DNA of 64,000 nucleotides from Pseudozobellia thermophila (GTDB taxonomy: Bacteria; Bacteroidota; Bacteroidia; Flavobacteriales; Flavobacteriaceae), in assembly GCF_900141855.1 (NCBI RefSeq), contig NZ_FQYU01000005.1, forward strand, positions 69,790-133,789, in the 5' to 3' direction. Of the stretch, positions 51,438 through 61,674 are shown piece by piece. The translations under genes and the position numbers were made by a program. Under the pieces are notes generated by a model. The model did not search any database. It saw only the letters and a program-made list of their open reading frames with translations, and was not told where the DNA came from. The first letter of the stretch is position 1. The number at the start of each line of letters is the position of its first letter.

Positions 51438-53837
51438 ATGTTACCAAAAACAGAACAATTTTTACGAATACTCGTTGTCGGCCTCTTGTTTTTCGGGCTG
51501 CAGTGGGCGAGGGCACAGAATGGCGATCCCATTTTGATCAAGGGAAAGGTGGTTGAACAGGGAAGCGGGGAACCCATAGCCTTTGCCACGGTCATGGCCG
51601 CCGATAATGAAACCAAGAAACCCATTACGGGGACCACAACGGCCGATGACGGTACCTTTAGCTTTGAGACGACCGCCAATAATTTTTATGTCGAAATAGG
51701 TTTTTTGGGCTTTCAGACCAAAACCTTCGGGCAACCGGCTACCCGAAGCTCTACAATGGATCTCGGAACGGTGGCCCTTTCAGAGGATGCCGAACAATTG
51801 GAAGAGGTCGTGGTCGCCGGTGAAATATCGCGCACCGAGTTCAAACTTGACAAACGGGTGTTCAATGTGGGCAAGGACCTGAGCAGTACGGGGGCCAGTG
51901 CCCTCGAAGTGCTGAACAATGTACCTTCGGTAAACGTCAACATAGAAGGCCAGGTAAGTTTGCGCGGTAGCCAAGGGGTGCAGATGCTCATTAACGGTAA
52001 GCCGTCGATAATTGCCAGTGAAGAGGGCAATGCCTTGGGGACGATTACCGCCGATATGATCGAAAGGGTAGAGGTGATTACCAACCCTTCGGCCAAATAC
52101 GACGCCGAGGGTACCTCGGGAATTATCAATATCGTACTGAAAAAGGATGAGCGCAAGGGGCTTAACGGTTCCATATCCGTAAATACGGGTACGCCAGCTG
52201 GCCATAGTGTGGGCATTAGCCTGAACAGGCGTACCGAAAAATTCAACCTCTTTAGTCAAATCGGGGTAGGGGTCCGCGATATCCCTACCGATATTGAGAA
52301 CAGAAACCTTAATTTGGAGGACAATACCTCGGTCGTAAGCACCGGTACGGAGCATCGAAACGAAGATTATTACAACTTGGTTTTGGGGGCCGACTACCAC
52401 ATCAACGATTTGAACGTTCTTACCCTGTCGGGCAATTTTGCCCTAGAAATGGAAGATCAGCCCTCGACGACCGATTTTGCCGAATACGACGGTGCCAACT
52501 CCCTGGTTTCGCAGTGGCAGCGCACCGAGGTTACCGATGCCCGTAACCCCAAGTTTCAGTACGAGCTGCAGTACAAGAAGAACTTTGACGAGGACGATGA
52601 TGAGCATACCCTTCTTTTTAGCGGTCTGGGTAATTTTTTCGCCAAAGACCAGTCTTCCGAGTTCTTTGATGCCACGGTAGGGGGCGAGGATATGGATTCA
52701 CAGCAGCAGACGCGTACCGATTTTAAAGAGGCGGTCTTTACGTTTAAGTTGGATTATACCAATCCGCTGACGGACGAAGTGACCATAGAAACCGGTGCCC
52801 AATACGTACTCAACGATGTAAGCAACGATTACGAGGTAAACAATTATGAAAATGGGACGTACGTGAACGATCCGGGCCTTACCAACGTCTTTGAGTACAA
52901 CCAAAAGGTATTGGGGGTTTATGGTACGGGCTCTTACGAAGGAAAAAAATGGGGCGTAAAAGGAGGACTGCGACTGGAGCATACCGACCTCGGGACCTAT
53001 TTGGCTACCACCGGGGAATCGAACGACCAAGATTACGTCAACTTCTTTCCGAGTGCGCATACCTCGTACAAATTTTCGGATAAGGTGTCTTTGCAGGCCG
53101 GGTATTCAAAACGTATTTACAGGCCCAGAATGTGGGACCTGAACCCCTTCTTCAATATCCGCAACAACTACAGCATACGACAAGGGAATCCGGAATTGGA
53201 GCCCGAGTTTACCGATTCCTACGAAATTACCAGTATCTATATTTTGGGCAAGGCTTCCTTGAATTTGGGGGTCTACCACAGATATACCACCGATGTGATC
53301 GAAAGGGTCTCTACCTTTGAAGACAACGTTAGCACTTACCGACCCGAGAACATCGGTACCAACAAAGCGACGGGCGTCGAGTTCAACGCCAAATACAGTC
53401 CCCTCAAATGGCTCACCCTTAACGGGGACTTTAATTACAGTTCCTTTACCAGGGATGGTGTTTTCGACAGCCAAATTTTTGACTTTACCGGTGATCAATG
53501 GTCCTCTAAATTGATGACGAAGGTGAAGTTGCCCGCCGATTTCGATTTCGAAATGACCGGCAACTACCAATCGAGTTACAGGACCGTACAAAGTGAAATG
53601 GAGGATATGGCCTATTTGGACCTCGGACTGCGAAAGAACATCCTCAAAGGGAAGGCCGTTCTCAACCTAAGTATCCGCGACTTGTTCGCCTCCCGCATTA
53701 GCGAAAGCCTGGTCGCCCAGACCGATTTTGAGGTGTACAATCGACGGCAACGCGGGCGTTTCGTAGCCTTCGGTTTTAGCTATGGTTTCGGCAAGGGAGA
53801 GGCCATGCAGTACTCGGGGCAGCGCCGTCGAAGATAA
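51438..53837 (+). CDS. TonB-dependent receptor-like outer-membrane protein
   Basis: This 799-residue protein has a signal peptide (FLRILVVGLLFFGLQWARAQ), a carboxypeptidase regulatory-like domain (about 27-105, IKGKVVEQGSGEPIAFATV), a plug domain (ALEVLNNVPSVNVNIEGQVSL, GTSGIINIVLKKDE) and a large barrel. It belongs to the outer-membrane beta-barrel group without a SusD partner. The transported compound is unknown. The open frame extends 33 residues upstream from a TTG, but the signal peptide fixes ATG at 51438. The gene is divergent from the LytS/LytTR unit, which may regulate it. Confidence 0.93.
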   Translation: MLPKTEQFLRILVVGLLFFGLQWARAQNGDPILIKGKVVEQGSGEPIAFATVMAADNETKKPITGTTTADDGTFSFETTANNFYVEIGFLGFQTKTFGQPATRSSTMDLGTVALSEDAEQLEEVVVAGEISRTEFKLDKRVFNVGKDLSSTGASALEVLNNVPSVNVNIEGQVSLRGSQGVQMLINGKPSIIASEEGNALGTITADMIERVEVITNPSAKYDAEGTSGIINIVLKKDERKGLNGSISVNTGTPAGHSVGISLNRRTEKFNLFSQIGVGVRDIPTDIENRNLNLEDNTSVVSTGTEHRNEDYYNLVLGADYHINDLNVLTLSGNFALEMEDQPSTTDFAEYDGANSLVSQWQRTEVTDARNPKFQYELQYKKNFDEDDDEHTLLFSGLGNFFAKDQSSEFFDATVGGEDMDSQQQTRTDFKEAVFTFKLDYTNPLTDEVTIETGAQYVLNDVSNDYEVNNYENGTYVNDPGLTNVFEYNQKVLGVYGTGSYEGKKWGVKGGLRLEHTDLGTYLATTGESNDQDYVNFFPSAHTSYKFSDKVSLQAGYSKRIYRPRMWDLNPFFNIRNNYSIRQGNPELEPEFTDSYEITSIYILGKASLNLGVYHRYTTDVIERVSTFEDNVSTYRPENIGTNKATGVEFNAKYSPLKWLTLNGDFNYSSFTRDGVFDSQIFDFTGDQWSSKLMTKVKLPADFDFEMTGNYQSSYRTVQSEMEDMAYLDLGLRKNILKGKAVLNLSIRDLFASRISESLVAQTDFEVYNRRQRGRFVAFGFSYGFGKGEAMQYSGQRRRR

Positions 53838-53927
53838 GGGATTTAAAATGTCATGGTAGGCCAAATGGAGTAAGTCGCTTTTGCGTCCCTTCATTTGGCT
53901 TCATTTTTTAGAGGCGGGTTGCCAGCC

Positions 53928-54911
53928 TTAGTGCTCCGAAGCCACTGCTTTTTTCCTTAGGATATCGTCGACGATCATTTGGGCGTGTACCCTTGAGTTT
54001 TCGATAAACCACTTGTGGGTTTCCATACCTCCGCAAATAACGCCCGCCAAGTAAATTCCGGGTACGTTGGTTTCCATGGTTTCGGGGTTGTACCGGGGTA
54101 GTCGCTTTTCGTCATCGGAAAGTTCAATGCCCATACTTTCAAGAAATTCAAAATTGGGCTTGTAACCAGTCAGGGCCAGAACAAAGTCGTTTTCAAGTGT
54201 TACTTCCCCCTCGGGCGTATTGATAATGATTTCCGATTCCTTGATTTCCTTTACCGTTGAACGGTAGTAAGCCTTTATGCTGCCTTCTTCGATACGGTTG
54301 ATTATATCGGGCCTTACCCAATATTTGACTCGTTGGCCTACCTCCGCGCCCCTGATGATAAGGGATACCTCGGCCCCTTTTCGCCAGCATTCGAGGGCGG
54401 CGTCAATGGCCGAGTTACTGGCCCCGATTACCGCAAGTTTTTGACTGGCGTAAAAGTGGGGGTCTTTGTAATAATGCGATACTTTCGGCAGATCCTCACC
54501 GGGTACGTCGAGGGTGTTGGGAAGGTCGTAAAAGCCGGTCGCGACGATTACCTTGTCGGCGGAATATTCCTGCTTGCTCGACCTTACCGTAAAACCGCTA
54601 CCGGAGGCCTCTACCTTTTCCACCTTTTCGAACAGGCGAATGTTGAGGTTGTTCGAGGTTACTATTCTCCTGTAATATTCCAGGGCCTCGTTCCGTTTGG
54701 GCTTGGCTTCCTTACTGATAAAGGGAATTCCGTCGATCTCGAGTTTTTCCGAAGAAGAAAAAAACTGCATGTTGATCGGATAGTTGAAAAGGGAATTTAC
54801 AATGGGCCCTTTTTCCAAGATAACATAGCTAAGTCCCTTTTGTTTCGCCTCAAGGGCACAGGCAATACCTATTGGTCCGCCCCCAATGATTACAACTCGA
54901 AAATGCTCCAT
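53928..54911 (-). CDS. ypdA: YpdA-type flavoprotein, putative bacillithiol disulfide reductase
   Basis: This 327-residue protein is a flavin-dependent pyridine nucleotide oxidoreductase. The FAD motif is VVIIGGGPIGIACALEA and the NADPH motif is LAVIGASNSAIDAALECW. There is no redox CXXC pair of the thioredoxin reductase kind. The sequence is that of YpdA (Bdr), which reduces oxidised bacillithiol in Firmicutes; many Bacteroidota also make bacillithiol. Its ATG lies inside the end of rpe, so they are read together. Confidence 0.92.
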   Translation of the reverse strand: MEHFRVVIIGGGPIGIACALEAKQKGLSYVILEKGPIVNSLFNYPINMQFFSSSEKLEIDGIPFISKEAKPKRNEALEYYRRIVTSNNLNIRLFEKVEKVEASGSGFTVRSSKQEYSADKVIVATGFYDLPNTLDVPGEDLPKVSHYYKDPHFYASQKLAVIGASNSAIDAALECWRKGAEVSLIIRGAEVGQRVKYWVRPDIINRIEEGSIKAYYRSTVKEIKESEIIINTPEGEVTLENDFVLALTGYKPNFEFLESMGIELSDDEKRLPRYNPETMETNVPGIYLAGVICGGMETHKWFIENSRVHAQMIVDDILRKKAVASEH

Positions 54912-55570
54912 TTGTCAGTAGCTGCTTTAAGTTCTTTGATCGTAGTGCCCGGATCCCCGCTTTTAAAAATAAAACTGCCCGCCACCAAGACATCGGCACC
55001 GGCTTTGATCAGTGCCTTGGCGTTTTTTATAGTTACGCCCCCGTCGACTTCGACCAAGGCCTTTGATTCGTTCATCTTTATGAGTTCTTTGGCGTCCCTT
55101 ATTTTTTCATAGCTGTTTTCGATAAAGCTTTGGCCTCCAAATCCGGGGTTTACGCTCATGATCAGTACGAGGTCGAGGTCTTTGATGATGTTTTTAAGAA
55201 GATTCACGTTGGTATGCGGGTTAAGGGCCACCCCGGCCTTCATGCCGGCTGCCTTAATGGCCTGTATTGTTCTGTGCAGGTGTGTACAGGCCTCGTAATG
55301 AACCGTTAGGTAGGTAGCGCCCAGTTCGGCAAAGGTATTGATATACCGATCGGGGTCTACGATCATCAAATGAACGTCCAATGGTTTTGTAGCGTGTTTT
55401 GAAATGGCTTTGACTACGGGCATGCCATATGAGATATTGGGCACAAAAACCCCGTCCATTATATCTATATGATGCCAGTCGGCCTCACTTTTGTTGACCA
55501 TTTCGACATCGCGCTGTAGATTTCCGAAGTCGGCGGCGAGTAGCGATGGTGCTATTTTGGCTTTGCTCAT
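54890..55570 (-). CDS. rpe: Ribulose-phosphate 3-epimerase
   Basis: This 226-residue TIM barrel converts ribulose 5-phosphate and xylulose 5-phosphate in the pentose phosphate pathway. Metal ligands are visible in WHHIDIMDGVFVPN, LDVHLMI and LVEVDGGV. The block MSVNPGFGGQSFI is the phosphate and substrate loop. It overlaps ypdA by 22 bases. Confidence 0.97.
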   Translation of the reverse strand: MSKAKIAPSLLAADFGNLQRDVEMVNKSEADWHHIDIMDGVFVPNISYGMPVVKAISKHATKPLDVHLMIVDPDRYINTFAELGATYLTVHYEACTHLHRTIQAIKAAGMKAGVALNPHTNVNLLKNIIKDLDLVLIMSVNPGFGGQSFIENSYEKIRDAKELIKMNESKALVEVDGGVTIKNAKALIKAGADVLVAGSFIFKSGDPGTTIKELKAATDKWSIFEL

Positions 55571-55594
55571 TTTGTTTTCGCTTCAATTACGGTA

Positions 55595-55602
55595 CAAAAG
55601 TA
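55595..55602 (-). promoter_or_regulatory. Candidate -7 box of rpe-ypdA
   Basis: TACTTTTG on the minus strand fits TAnnTTTG exactly and is 25 bases before the rpe ATG. The -33 TTG is not seen. Confidence 0.45.
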
Positions 55603-55676
55603 ATGAAATGGGGGCTTTTAGGGAGTGAAAAGGGAGAGTTGTTTCGCTTTGCCCGTTTTGTGGCCCATGGGGCGAC

Positions 55677-56135
55677 CTAGGTGACGCCAAGTTGGCGCAG
55701 GCCTTCATAGACAGCTATACTAACGGCGTTGGCCAAGTTTAGGCTGCGTATGTGCTCGCTGTAGAGGGGGATTTGGTACAAATCGTTTCCGTTCGATTCG
55801 GTAAGCTCCTTGGGCAAACCGACCGATTCTTTTCCGAAGATGAGAAAAAGGTCGTTTTCATAGGGGATAGACCAGTGTTTCTTTTGGCCATGGCTTGAAA
55901 AAAACACCATTTTCTTGCTTCCGTGTATCCTGAAGAACTCGTCCTGGTCTTCGTAGGTGTACAGCGAAAGATGGGGCCAGTAGTCGAGTCCCGCCCGTTT
56001 GAGCCTCTTGTCGCTCAGTTCAAAGCCAAAGGGTTTTACCAGATGAAGGTTCGATCCCGTTGCCAGGGCCAACCGGCCAATGTTTCCGGTGTTGTTGGGA
56101 ATCTCGGGTTCGATAAGGACGATGTTCAAGGCCAC
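55677..56135 (-). CDS. trmL: TrmL-type tRNA (cytidine34/uridine34-2'-O)-methyltransferase
   Basis: This 152-residue SPOUT-fold enzyme methylates the ribose of the wobble base in some leucine tRNAs. It begins NIVLIEPEIPNNTGNIGRLA, and has LIFGKESVGLPKEL and the knot end IPLYSEHIRSLNLANAVSIAVYE. Length is right. The start is GTG at 56135, directly after the stop of the DUF2132 gene. Confidence 0.95.
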   Translation of the reverse strand: MALNIVLIEPEIPNNTGNIGRLALATGSNLHLVKPFGFELSDKRLKRAGLDYWPHLSLYTYEDQDEFFRIHGSKKMVFFSSHGQKKHWSIPYENDLFLIFGKESVGLPKELTESNGNDLYQIPLYSEHIRSLNLANAVSIAVYEGLRQLGVT

Positions 56136-56381
56136 TTAATGCTGTTTTTTAATCGACTTCAAATATAGTCGTTCTACCTTTTCCCGGGCCCAAGGGGTGC
56201 GCCTTAAAAATTTTAATGAGGATTTAATGGACGGATTGCTCTTAAAGGAGTTGATGTTTACCCGGTCGGCCAGTTCTTCCCACGTGTATTTTTGTGTAAG
56301 GTGCTCAAGGATATCGGCCAACTTTACACCGTGCAAGGGGTTGTTGGGCTGGCTTGGGGAAGCTTCGTTCTGTTCCTTCAT
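56136..56381 (-). CDS. DUF2132 (VF530) family small protein
   Basis: This 81-residue protein matches the VF530/DUF2132 family by [32 protein letters not shown] and [20 protein letters not shown]. The structure of a member suggests a DNA-binding role, but that is unproven. It is directly before trmL and starts 5 bases after the amidohydrolase stop on the same strand. Confidence 0.9.
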   Translation of the reverse strand: MKEQNEASPSQPNNPLHGVKLADILEHLTQKYTWEELADRVNINSFKSNPSIKSSLKFLRRTPWAREKVERLYLKSIKKQH

Positions 56382-56386
56382 GGGGC

Positions 56387-57484
56387 TTATTCTTGGAGGT
56401 TTAAAAAGTTTACAATATTCGTTACGTACAGTTTTTTCAAGACATCGTCGGAAAGTGCCAAGCCCACATTGGTTTGCCCGCGGATTTGGATGGTATCGGA
56501 GGTCGACAAATATCGGTCCAACCTGTCGTAGCTCTCGGAAAGCTCTTTTTCTTCGGAAGCGATCTCTTCGGGTGCCAGTGCACTTTGGGGCACTCGGTTG
56601 CCATAGTCCGAACCGAACATGATACGGTCTTGGTATTTTTCGAAAAAGGCCCTGACCTTTTTGGAATCCTGCGTGGCCAAGTCGCCGAACCGGGCGGCCA
56701 GTTCTACCTTCATGTTCGGGTAGCGGTCTAGGCGTTCGGAGACCATGTCAATGTCATGTGACATACTGCCAATATGGGCACATAATACTTGGAGTCCCGG
56801 ATTTTTGGCGATCCAGTTGTCCCTTGCCCCGATAATGGTTTCGTAGCCGGGGATTTCGGGAAAGTTATAGGCGTGGTATTCGGGGTGTTCGCTATAGTAT
56901 CCGTAGTGTGGGCTTTTTTTGCTCAAGGGCCTCCAGGCTTGCACGGGTTCGGCGATATGTGCCATGACGGGAATGTTCCGTTCTTTCAGAAAGTCCCAGA
57001 TGGGCTGAAGTCGGGGATCGTCGATTTGGACGTAGTGGCCCGTTTTGTCCCGGGTAACCATGCCGAAGTTCTTCCATACCTTTACCATTTTTGCTCCCTG
57101 GGCAATTTCCTTGTCAAGGCGGGCAATCTCCCTTTCCGCGTAATCGGGTGCATCGATGCCGGTGCCTATCAACGAGGAACAGAGCCAAAACAGCTCGGGG
57201 TGTTTTTGGGCCAAGGCCACGTATTCCCTCCAATTTCTTTTCGTAATCGTGGAGTCTTCCGAATCGGCCAAGGCCACATCGACCAGTACGGCCTTCATCT
57301 GACGTGATTTCATAAACCCTGGAAGGTAATCGCGGTCGTACTTGAAATGGGCGTGCGCATCGATTATCTGTACCTCGGTTTCGGTAGGGGCCGTATGGGC
57401 CGTGTTTGGGCTTTCCGTATTGGACGGCTTTTCCTTGCAGGCGAAAGCACAGAGTAAAAGTAACAAGGGAAGGAGGTTCTTCAT
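56387..57484 (-). CDS. Lipoprotein amidohydrolase-family protein
   Basis: This 365-residue protein begins with a lipoprotein signal ([16 protein letters not shown]). The metal-dependent hydrolase fold is shown by [12 protein letters not shown] (HXH), [20 protein letters not shown] and IMFGSDYGN with the catalytic Asp. It fits the amidohydrolase 2 (decarboxylase-like) group, but the substrate is unknown. It should be anchored in the outer or inner membrane. The DUF2132 and trmL genes follow close behind it. Confidence 0.88.
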   Translation of the reverse strand: MKNLLPLLLLLCAFACKEKPSNTESPNTAHTAPTETEVQIIDAHAHFKYDRDYLPGFMKSRQMKAVLVDVALADSEDSTITKRNWREYVALAQKHPELFWLCSSLIGTGIDAPDYAEREIARLDKEIAQGAKMVKVWKNFGMVTRDKTGHYVQIDDPRLQPIWDFLKERNIPVMAHIAEPVQAWRPLSKKSPHYGYYSEHPEYHAYNFPEIPGYETIIGARDNWIAKNPGLQVLCAHIGSMSHDIDMVSERLDRYPNMKVELAARFGDLATQDSKKVRAFFEKYQDRIMFGSDYGNRVPQSALAPEEIASEEKELSESYDRLDRYLSTSDTIQIRGQTNVGLALSDDVLKKLYVTNIVNFLNLQE

Positions 57485-57633
57485 GGTCGGTCGGGTTTGG
57501 AAAAACTAGGTATTTAAATATAGCGCTTCTTTCCAAGAAAAGAAATATACAAGGCCCTTAACTGCACGGTTGTACAAATTTTTGACACCTGGTATCTTTT
57601 GGGTGGCCAAAATAAGAGGGGGCATAAATGAAA

Positions 57634-57658
57634 AAACTCCGGTAATCAGCCGGAGTTT
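57634..57658 (-). terminator. Terminator after rpoD
   Basis: AAACTCCGG (57634-57642) and CCGGAGTTT (57650-57658) form a perfect nine-base stem with a seven-base loop and A/T flanks. It lies 115 bases after the rpoD stop and works on either strand. Between it and rpoD I see no gene. Confidence 0.8.
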
Positions 57659-57772
57659 ATTCATCAATCAAAAAACGAACAGTCATGATAAACTGTTGTT
57701 GCTGTTAAAATTACAACTAATATGCCAAATTTCCAATTTAAGGATTATTTAACGCTGTAATTTAAGTTTGTT

Positions 57773-58636
57773 TTAACCTAAATAGGTTTTTAAGATCTTA
57801 CTTCTCGAAGTGTGTTTCAGCCTTCGAATGGCCTTTTCCTTGATTTGACGAACCCGTTCCCTAGTGAGGTCGAAGGTTTCGCCGATTTCTTCCAAGGTCA
57901 TGGAATGCTGACCGGCAAGGCCAAAATAAAGGCGGATAACATCGGCTTCCCTGGGGGTCAAGGTTTCAAGGGCCCTTTCAATTTCGGTTCTTAGCGACTC
58001 GTGCAAGAGTTCCTTGTCGGGATTGGGCGACTCCCCGCTACGAAGTACATCGTAGAGGTTGGAATCTTCGCCGTCGATCAAAGGCGCATCCATCGAAACG
58101 TGGCGCCCCGAATTTTTTAAGGACTGTTTTACGTCTTCGACGGTCATATCCAGCTCCTTGGCGATTTCTTCTGCCGAAGGCATACGCTCGTGTGCCTGCT
58201 CCAAAAAAGCGAAGGTTTTGTTGATCTTGTTGATCGAACCGATTTTGTTCAACGGCAAACGGACGATTCTCGACTGTTCGGCCAAGGCCTGCAAAATCGA
58301 TTGTCTGATCCACCATACGGCATATGAAATAAATTTAAATCCCCTTGTCTCATCGAAGCGTTGTGCCGCCTTGATAAGACCCAAATTTCCTTCATTGATC
58401 AAATCAGGTAGGGTTAGACCTTGGTTTTGGTACTGCTTGGCAACTGATACCACAAATCGAAGGTTGGCTTTTGTAAGTTTTTCAAGAGCGACCTGGTCGC
58501 CTGCCTTGATCCGTTGTGCCAATTCCACTTCCTCATCCGCAGTAATCAAGTCTACCTTGCCAATTTCCTGCAAGTACTTGTCCAAAGACGCCGTTTCCCG
58601 GTTGGTTACCTGTTTTGTAATCTTTAGCTGTCTCAT
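57773..58636 (-). CDS. rpoD: RpoD, primary sigma factor (short Bacteroidota form)
   Basis: This 287-residue protein has sigma regions 1.2 to 4.2 and no 1.1. It shows [22 protein letters not shown], the strong region 2 block [22 protein letters not shown] and [17 protein letters not shown], and region 4 [23 protein letters not shown]. This is the housekeeping sigma factor of Bacteroidota, whose promoters use TTG and TAnnTTTG, as found in several places in this window. Confidence 0.97.
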   Translation of the reverse strand: MRQLKITKQVTNRETASLDKYLQEIGKVDLITADEEVELAQRIKAGDQVALEKLTKANLRFVVSVAKQYQNQGLTLPDLINEGNLGLIKAAQRFDETRGFKFISYAVWWIRQSILQALAEQSRIVRLPLNKIGSINKINKTFAFLEQAHERMPSAEEIAKELDMTVEDVKQSLKNSGRHVSMDAPLIDGEDSNLYDVLRSGESPNPDKELLHESLRTEIERALETLTPREADVIRLYFGLAGQHSMTLEEIGETFDLTRERVRQIKEKAIRRLKHTSRSKILKTYLG

Positions 58637-58743
58637 CTAAATTATCCTTTCGTTATGCATAGTTGCATATACTTATACGTACAAAAGACGGAAATGTTAC
58701 ATAAGGGTAAAAAAAACTTGAAATTTCGGGTAAAATGCACGAA

Positions 58744-58775
58744 AAAAGCCCCAAAGAGCGTTCTTTGGGGCTTTT
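58744..58775 (-). terminator. Terminator of pnp
   Basis: AAAAGCCCCAAAGA (58744-58757) pairs with TCTTTGGGGCTTTT (58762-58775) around a short loop, ending 22 bases before the pnp stop in map order. It can also act on the plus strand. Confidence 0.9.
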
Positions 58776-58796
58776 AATTACTTGTTTTGGAACGTA

Positions 58797-61019
58797 TTAG
58801 TCCCTTCTGGGTTTTCGGTCGCGATTGTCCCTTCCGCGGTTATTGTCCCTTCCGCGTCCGCGATCGTTGCTTCTAGGTGGCCTTTCCTTATACCCTTCGG
58901 GTTTGGGAAGAAGTACCTTTCTGGAAACACGGTCTTTTTTGGTTCGGGAATCGATTCCCATATATTTAACATCGAAGACGTCTCCCATGTTGACCACGTC
59001 GCTGACGTTTTCGGTGCGTTCCCATGCCAATTCCGATACGTGAAGCAATACTTCGTTGCCCGGGGCATCCAAATATTCGACTACTGCACCAAAATCCAAC
59101 ATTTTTATCACCTTGACCTCGTAAACGCTTCCGACTTCGGGCTTGAACATCAGGGAATCTATCTTGGCCAGTACGGCATCGATGCCATCTTGGTCGGTTC
59201 CCAAAATTTCAACAATACCTTCTTCGGTTACCGGATCTTCGTTGATAACGATAGTGGTTCCGGTTTCTTTCTGAAGTTCTTGGATGACCTTTCCACCAGG
59301 TCCGATCAAGGCTCCGATGAATTCATTGGGTATTACCCTTGTAACCATTTTCGGCGCGTGGGCCTTAACATCGGCATTGGGTTCGGCGATGGTGTCGGTA
59401 AGTTTTTCCAAGATGTGCAGCCTACCGTCGCGAGCTTGCTTCAGGGCTTTTACGAGAATCTCGTAAGAAAGTCCCTTTACCTTGATGTCCATTTGACAGG
59501 CGGTGATACCATCGGCGGTTCCGGTAACTTTAAAGTCCATATCGCCCAAGTGGTCCTCATCGCCCAAGATATCCGAAAGTACGGCATATTTTCCCGTATC
59601 GGCATCCGATATAAGTCCCATTGCGATACCCGATACGGGTTTTCTCAATTGAACCCCGGCATCCATCAAGGCCATGGTACCCGCGCAAACGGTGGCCATG
59701 GAAGAGGATCCATTGGATTCCAATATTTCCGAAACGACCCGAACGGTGTAGGGGCAGTCGTCGGGAACCATTCCCTTTAACGCCCTTTGGGCCAAATTAC
59801 CATGGCCTACCTCACGTCGTGAAGTACCGCGGATCGGTCTTGCCTCGCCCGTTGAAAACGGAGGAAAGTTATAATGTAAATAGAAACGCTCTTCGCCTTC
59901 GTGCGATGGCATATCGATTTGGTTCGAATCCCTTGAGGTTCCCAAGGTTACGGTAGCCAAGGCCTGGGTCTCGCCACGGGTGAAAATGGCCGAGCCGTGC
60001 GTTGATGGCAGGTAGTCGACCTCGCACCAGATCGGTCTGATCTCGTCGGTTTTCCTACCGTCCAATCGAAGTCCTTCGTTTAGGGTAAGGTCGCGAACGG
60101 CGGCCTTTTCGGCCTTGTGGTAGTATTTAGAGATCAGGTCGCCGTACTCTTCCAGCTCCTCTTCCGAAAAGGTGGCCTTTATTTCTTCCTTGATGGCTTC
60201 GAAAGCGGCACTCCTATCGTGTTTGGCCGATCCGGCCTTGGCGATGGCATATACCTTGTCGTAGGCCATGTCGTGTATTTTTTGGGCCAGTTCCTCGTCT
60301 TCCCTTTCCCCTTCGTACTCGCGTACTTCCTTTTTTCCGAAGGCCTCGGCCAATCGGATCTGGGCGGCACACTGTACCTTAATGGCCTCGTGTGCAAATT
60401 TGATGGCCTCGGTCATTTCCTCTTCGGAAATCTCCTTCATTTCCCCTTCGACCATCATTACAGAGTCGGCCGAAGCCCCGATTACCATATCGATGTCCGA
60501 TTCTTCGAGCTGGGCGCGGGTGGGGTTGATGATAAATTCACCGTTGACACGACCTACACGTACTTCCGAAATGGCACATTCAAAAGGAAAATCCGATAGT
60601 TGGATCGCTGCCGATGCGGCCAATCCGGCCATGGCGTCGGGCATTACGTTCTCGTCGTGCGACATCAACTGGATCATTACCTGGGTCTCGGAGTGGTAAT
60701 CTTTTGGAAAAAGTGGACGAAGTACACGATCCACCAAACGCATGGTCAATACTTCCCCGTCACTGGGCCTTGCCTCCCTTTTGAAAAAACCGCCCGGGTA
60801 GCGCCCGGCCGCCGCGAACTTCTCGCGATAATCTACGGTAAGTGGAAGAAAATCCACATCACTTTGCTTGTAGTTGGAAACAACGGTACACAACAGCATA
60901 CATTTTCCCGATCTAACAACAACAGAACCGTGGGCCTGTTTTGCCAATTTTCCGGTTTCGATAGAAATTTCCCTACCGTCACCAAGGTCGATGACCTCTT
61001 TAAATACTTTTGGAATCAT
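58797..61019 (-). CDS. pnp: Polynucleotide phosphorylase
   Basis: This 740-residue enzyme degrades RNA from the 3' end with phosphate. It has two RNase PH domains with a helical linker, a KH domain ([20 protein letters not shown]) and an S1 domain ([21 protein letters not shown]). The tail, rich in Arg, Gly, Asp and Asn (about 25 residues), may add RNA contacts. The start ATG is right for the family ([15 protein letters not shown]). rpsO lies upstream on the same strand, the common order. Confidence 0.97.
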   Translation of the reverse strand: MIPKVFKEVIDLGDGREISIETGKLAKQAHGSVVVRSGKCMLLCTVVSNYKQSDVDFLPLTVDYREKFAAAGRYPGGFFKREARPSDGEVLTMRLVDRVLRPLFPKDYHSETQVMIQLMSHDENVMPDAMAGLAASAAIQLSDFPFECAISEVRVGRVNGEFIINPTRAQLEESDIDMVIGASADSVMMVEGEMKEISEEEMTEAIKFAHEAIKVQCAAQIRLAEAFGKKEVREYEGEREDEELAQKIHDMAYDKVYAIAKAGSAKHDRSAAFEAIKEEIKATFSEEELEEYGDLISKYYHKAEKAAVRDLTLNEGLRLDGRKTDEIRPIWCEVDYLPSTHGSAIFTRGETQALATVTLGTSRDSNQIDMPSHEGEERFYLHYNFPPFSTGEARPIRGTSRREVGHGNLAQRALKGMVPDDCPYTVRVVSEILESNGSSSMATVCAGTMALMDAGVQLRKPVSGIAMGLISDADTGKYAVLSDILGDEDHLGDMDFKVTGTADGITACQMDIKVKGLSYEILVKALKQARDGRLHILEKLTDTIAEPNADVKAHAPKMVTRVIPNEFIGALIGPGGKVIQELQKETGTTIVINEDPVTEEGIVEILGTDQDGIDAVLAKIDSLMFKPEVGSVYEVKVIKMLDFGAVVEYLDAPGNEVLLHVSELAWERTENVSDVVNMGDVFDVKYMGIDSRTKKDRVSRKVLLPKPEGYKERPPRSNDRGRGRDNNRGRDNRDRKPRRD

Positions 61020-61175
61020 AAATTCGATTTAAATCCGCCCATGTGGCGAACTGTTAAACAATGGTCTTTCCGACATTTTCTCTGGTCGGAGTTGTTGTGT
61101 TGTGTTGACCAATGAAAAACCGTGTGAAGCTTTTTGAATTTGCCTCGATAAACGAGGACTTTTGCAATATAAAAA

Positions 61176-61198
61176 GGGGACTGAAATAATCAGTCCCC
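61176..61198 (-). terminator. Hairpin between rpsO and pnp
   Basis: GGGGACTGA (61176-61184) and TCAGTCCCC (61190-61198) form a perfect nine-base stem with A/T flanks, 8 bases after the rpsO stop. It may end rpsO transcripts or serve as a processing site before pnp. Confidence 0.8.
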
Positions 61199-61206
61199 GA
61201 ATTTAA

Positions 61207-61476
61207 TTATTTTCTGATGTTCAATTCTTTGATAAGTTCACGATATTTTACAATGTCGTTCTTTATCATATAATCGAGAAGACTTCTTCTTTTACCTACC
61301 AAACGAACCAATGAACGCTCGGTGTTGTAGTCTTTTTTGTTCCTTTTCAAATGCTCGGTCAAATGGTTGATGCGGTGCGTGAACAACGCAATCTGACCCT
61401 CGGTAGAACCGGTGTTCTCCGCTTTTCCGCCGTATTTCTTAAAAATCTCGGCTTTTACTTCCTTGGTTAAATACAT
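61207..61476 (-). CDS. rpsO: Ribosomal protein S15
   Basis: This 89-residue protein is the small-subunit protein uS15, which binds 16S rRNA early in assembly. NTGSTEGQIALFTHRINHLTEHLK and RSLVRLVGKRRSLLDYMIKND are the diagnostic blocks. Length is exactly that of the family. An exact TAnnTTTG box lies 55 bases before the start. Confidence 0.98.
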   Translation of the reverse strand: MYLTKEVKAEIFKKYGGKAENTGSTEGQIALFTHRINHLTEHLKRNKKDYNTERSLVRLVGKRRSLLDYMIKNDIVKYRELIKELNIRK

Positions 61477-61530
61477 GCCAATATTGTTTTAAATGATTTT
61501 TATGTATATGATTGATTTTCAATCAGGCCG

Positions 61531-61538
61531 CAAAGATA
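61531..61538 (-). promoter_or_regulatory. Candidate -7 box of rpsO
   Basis: TATCTTTG on the minus strand matches the consensus exactly. The 30 bases upstream are very AT-rich but have no clear TTG. The leader would be about 45 bases. Confidence 0.5.
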
Positions 61539-61674
61539 ATATTATTTAATTACCTAATGGGTATAAAATTCATTTTTTAAGCCCTTGGGTACAGGTGCCG
61601 ATTCGGGATGTTGTCGACACGGCCTACGTCGGGCCCGTACCTTTGTCCTGGTCTCGGGCTTCGGCAACGGACGC

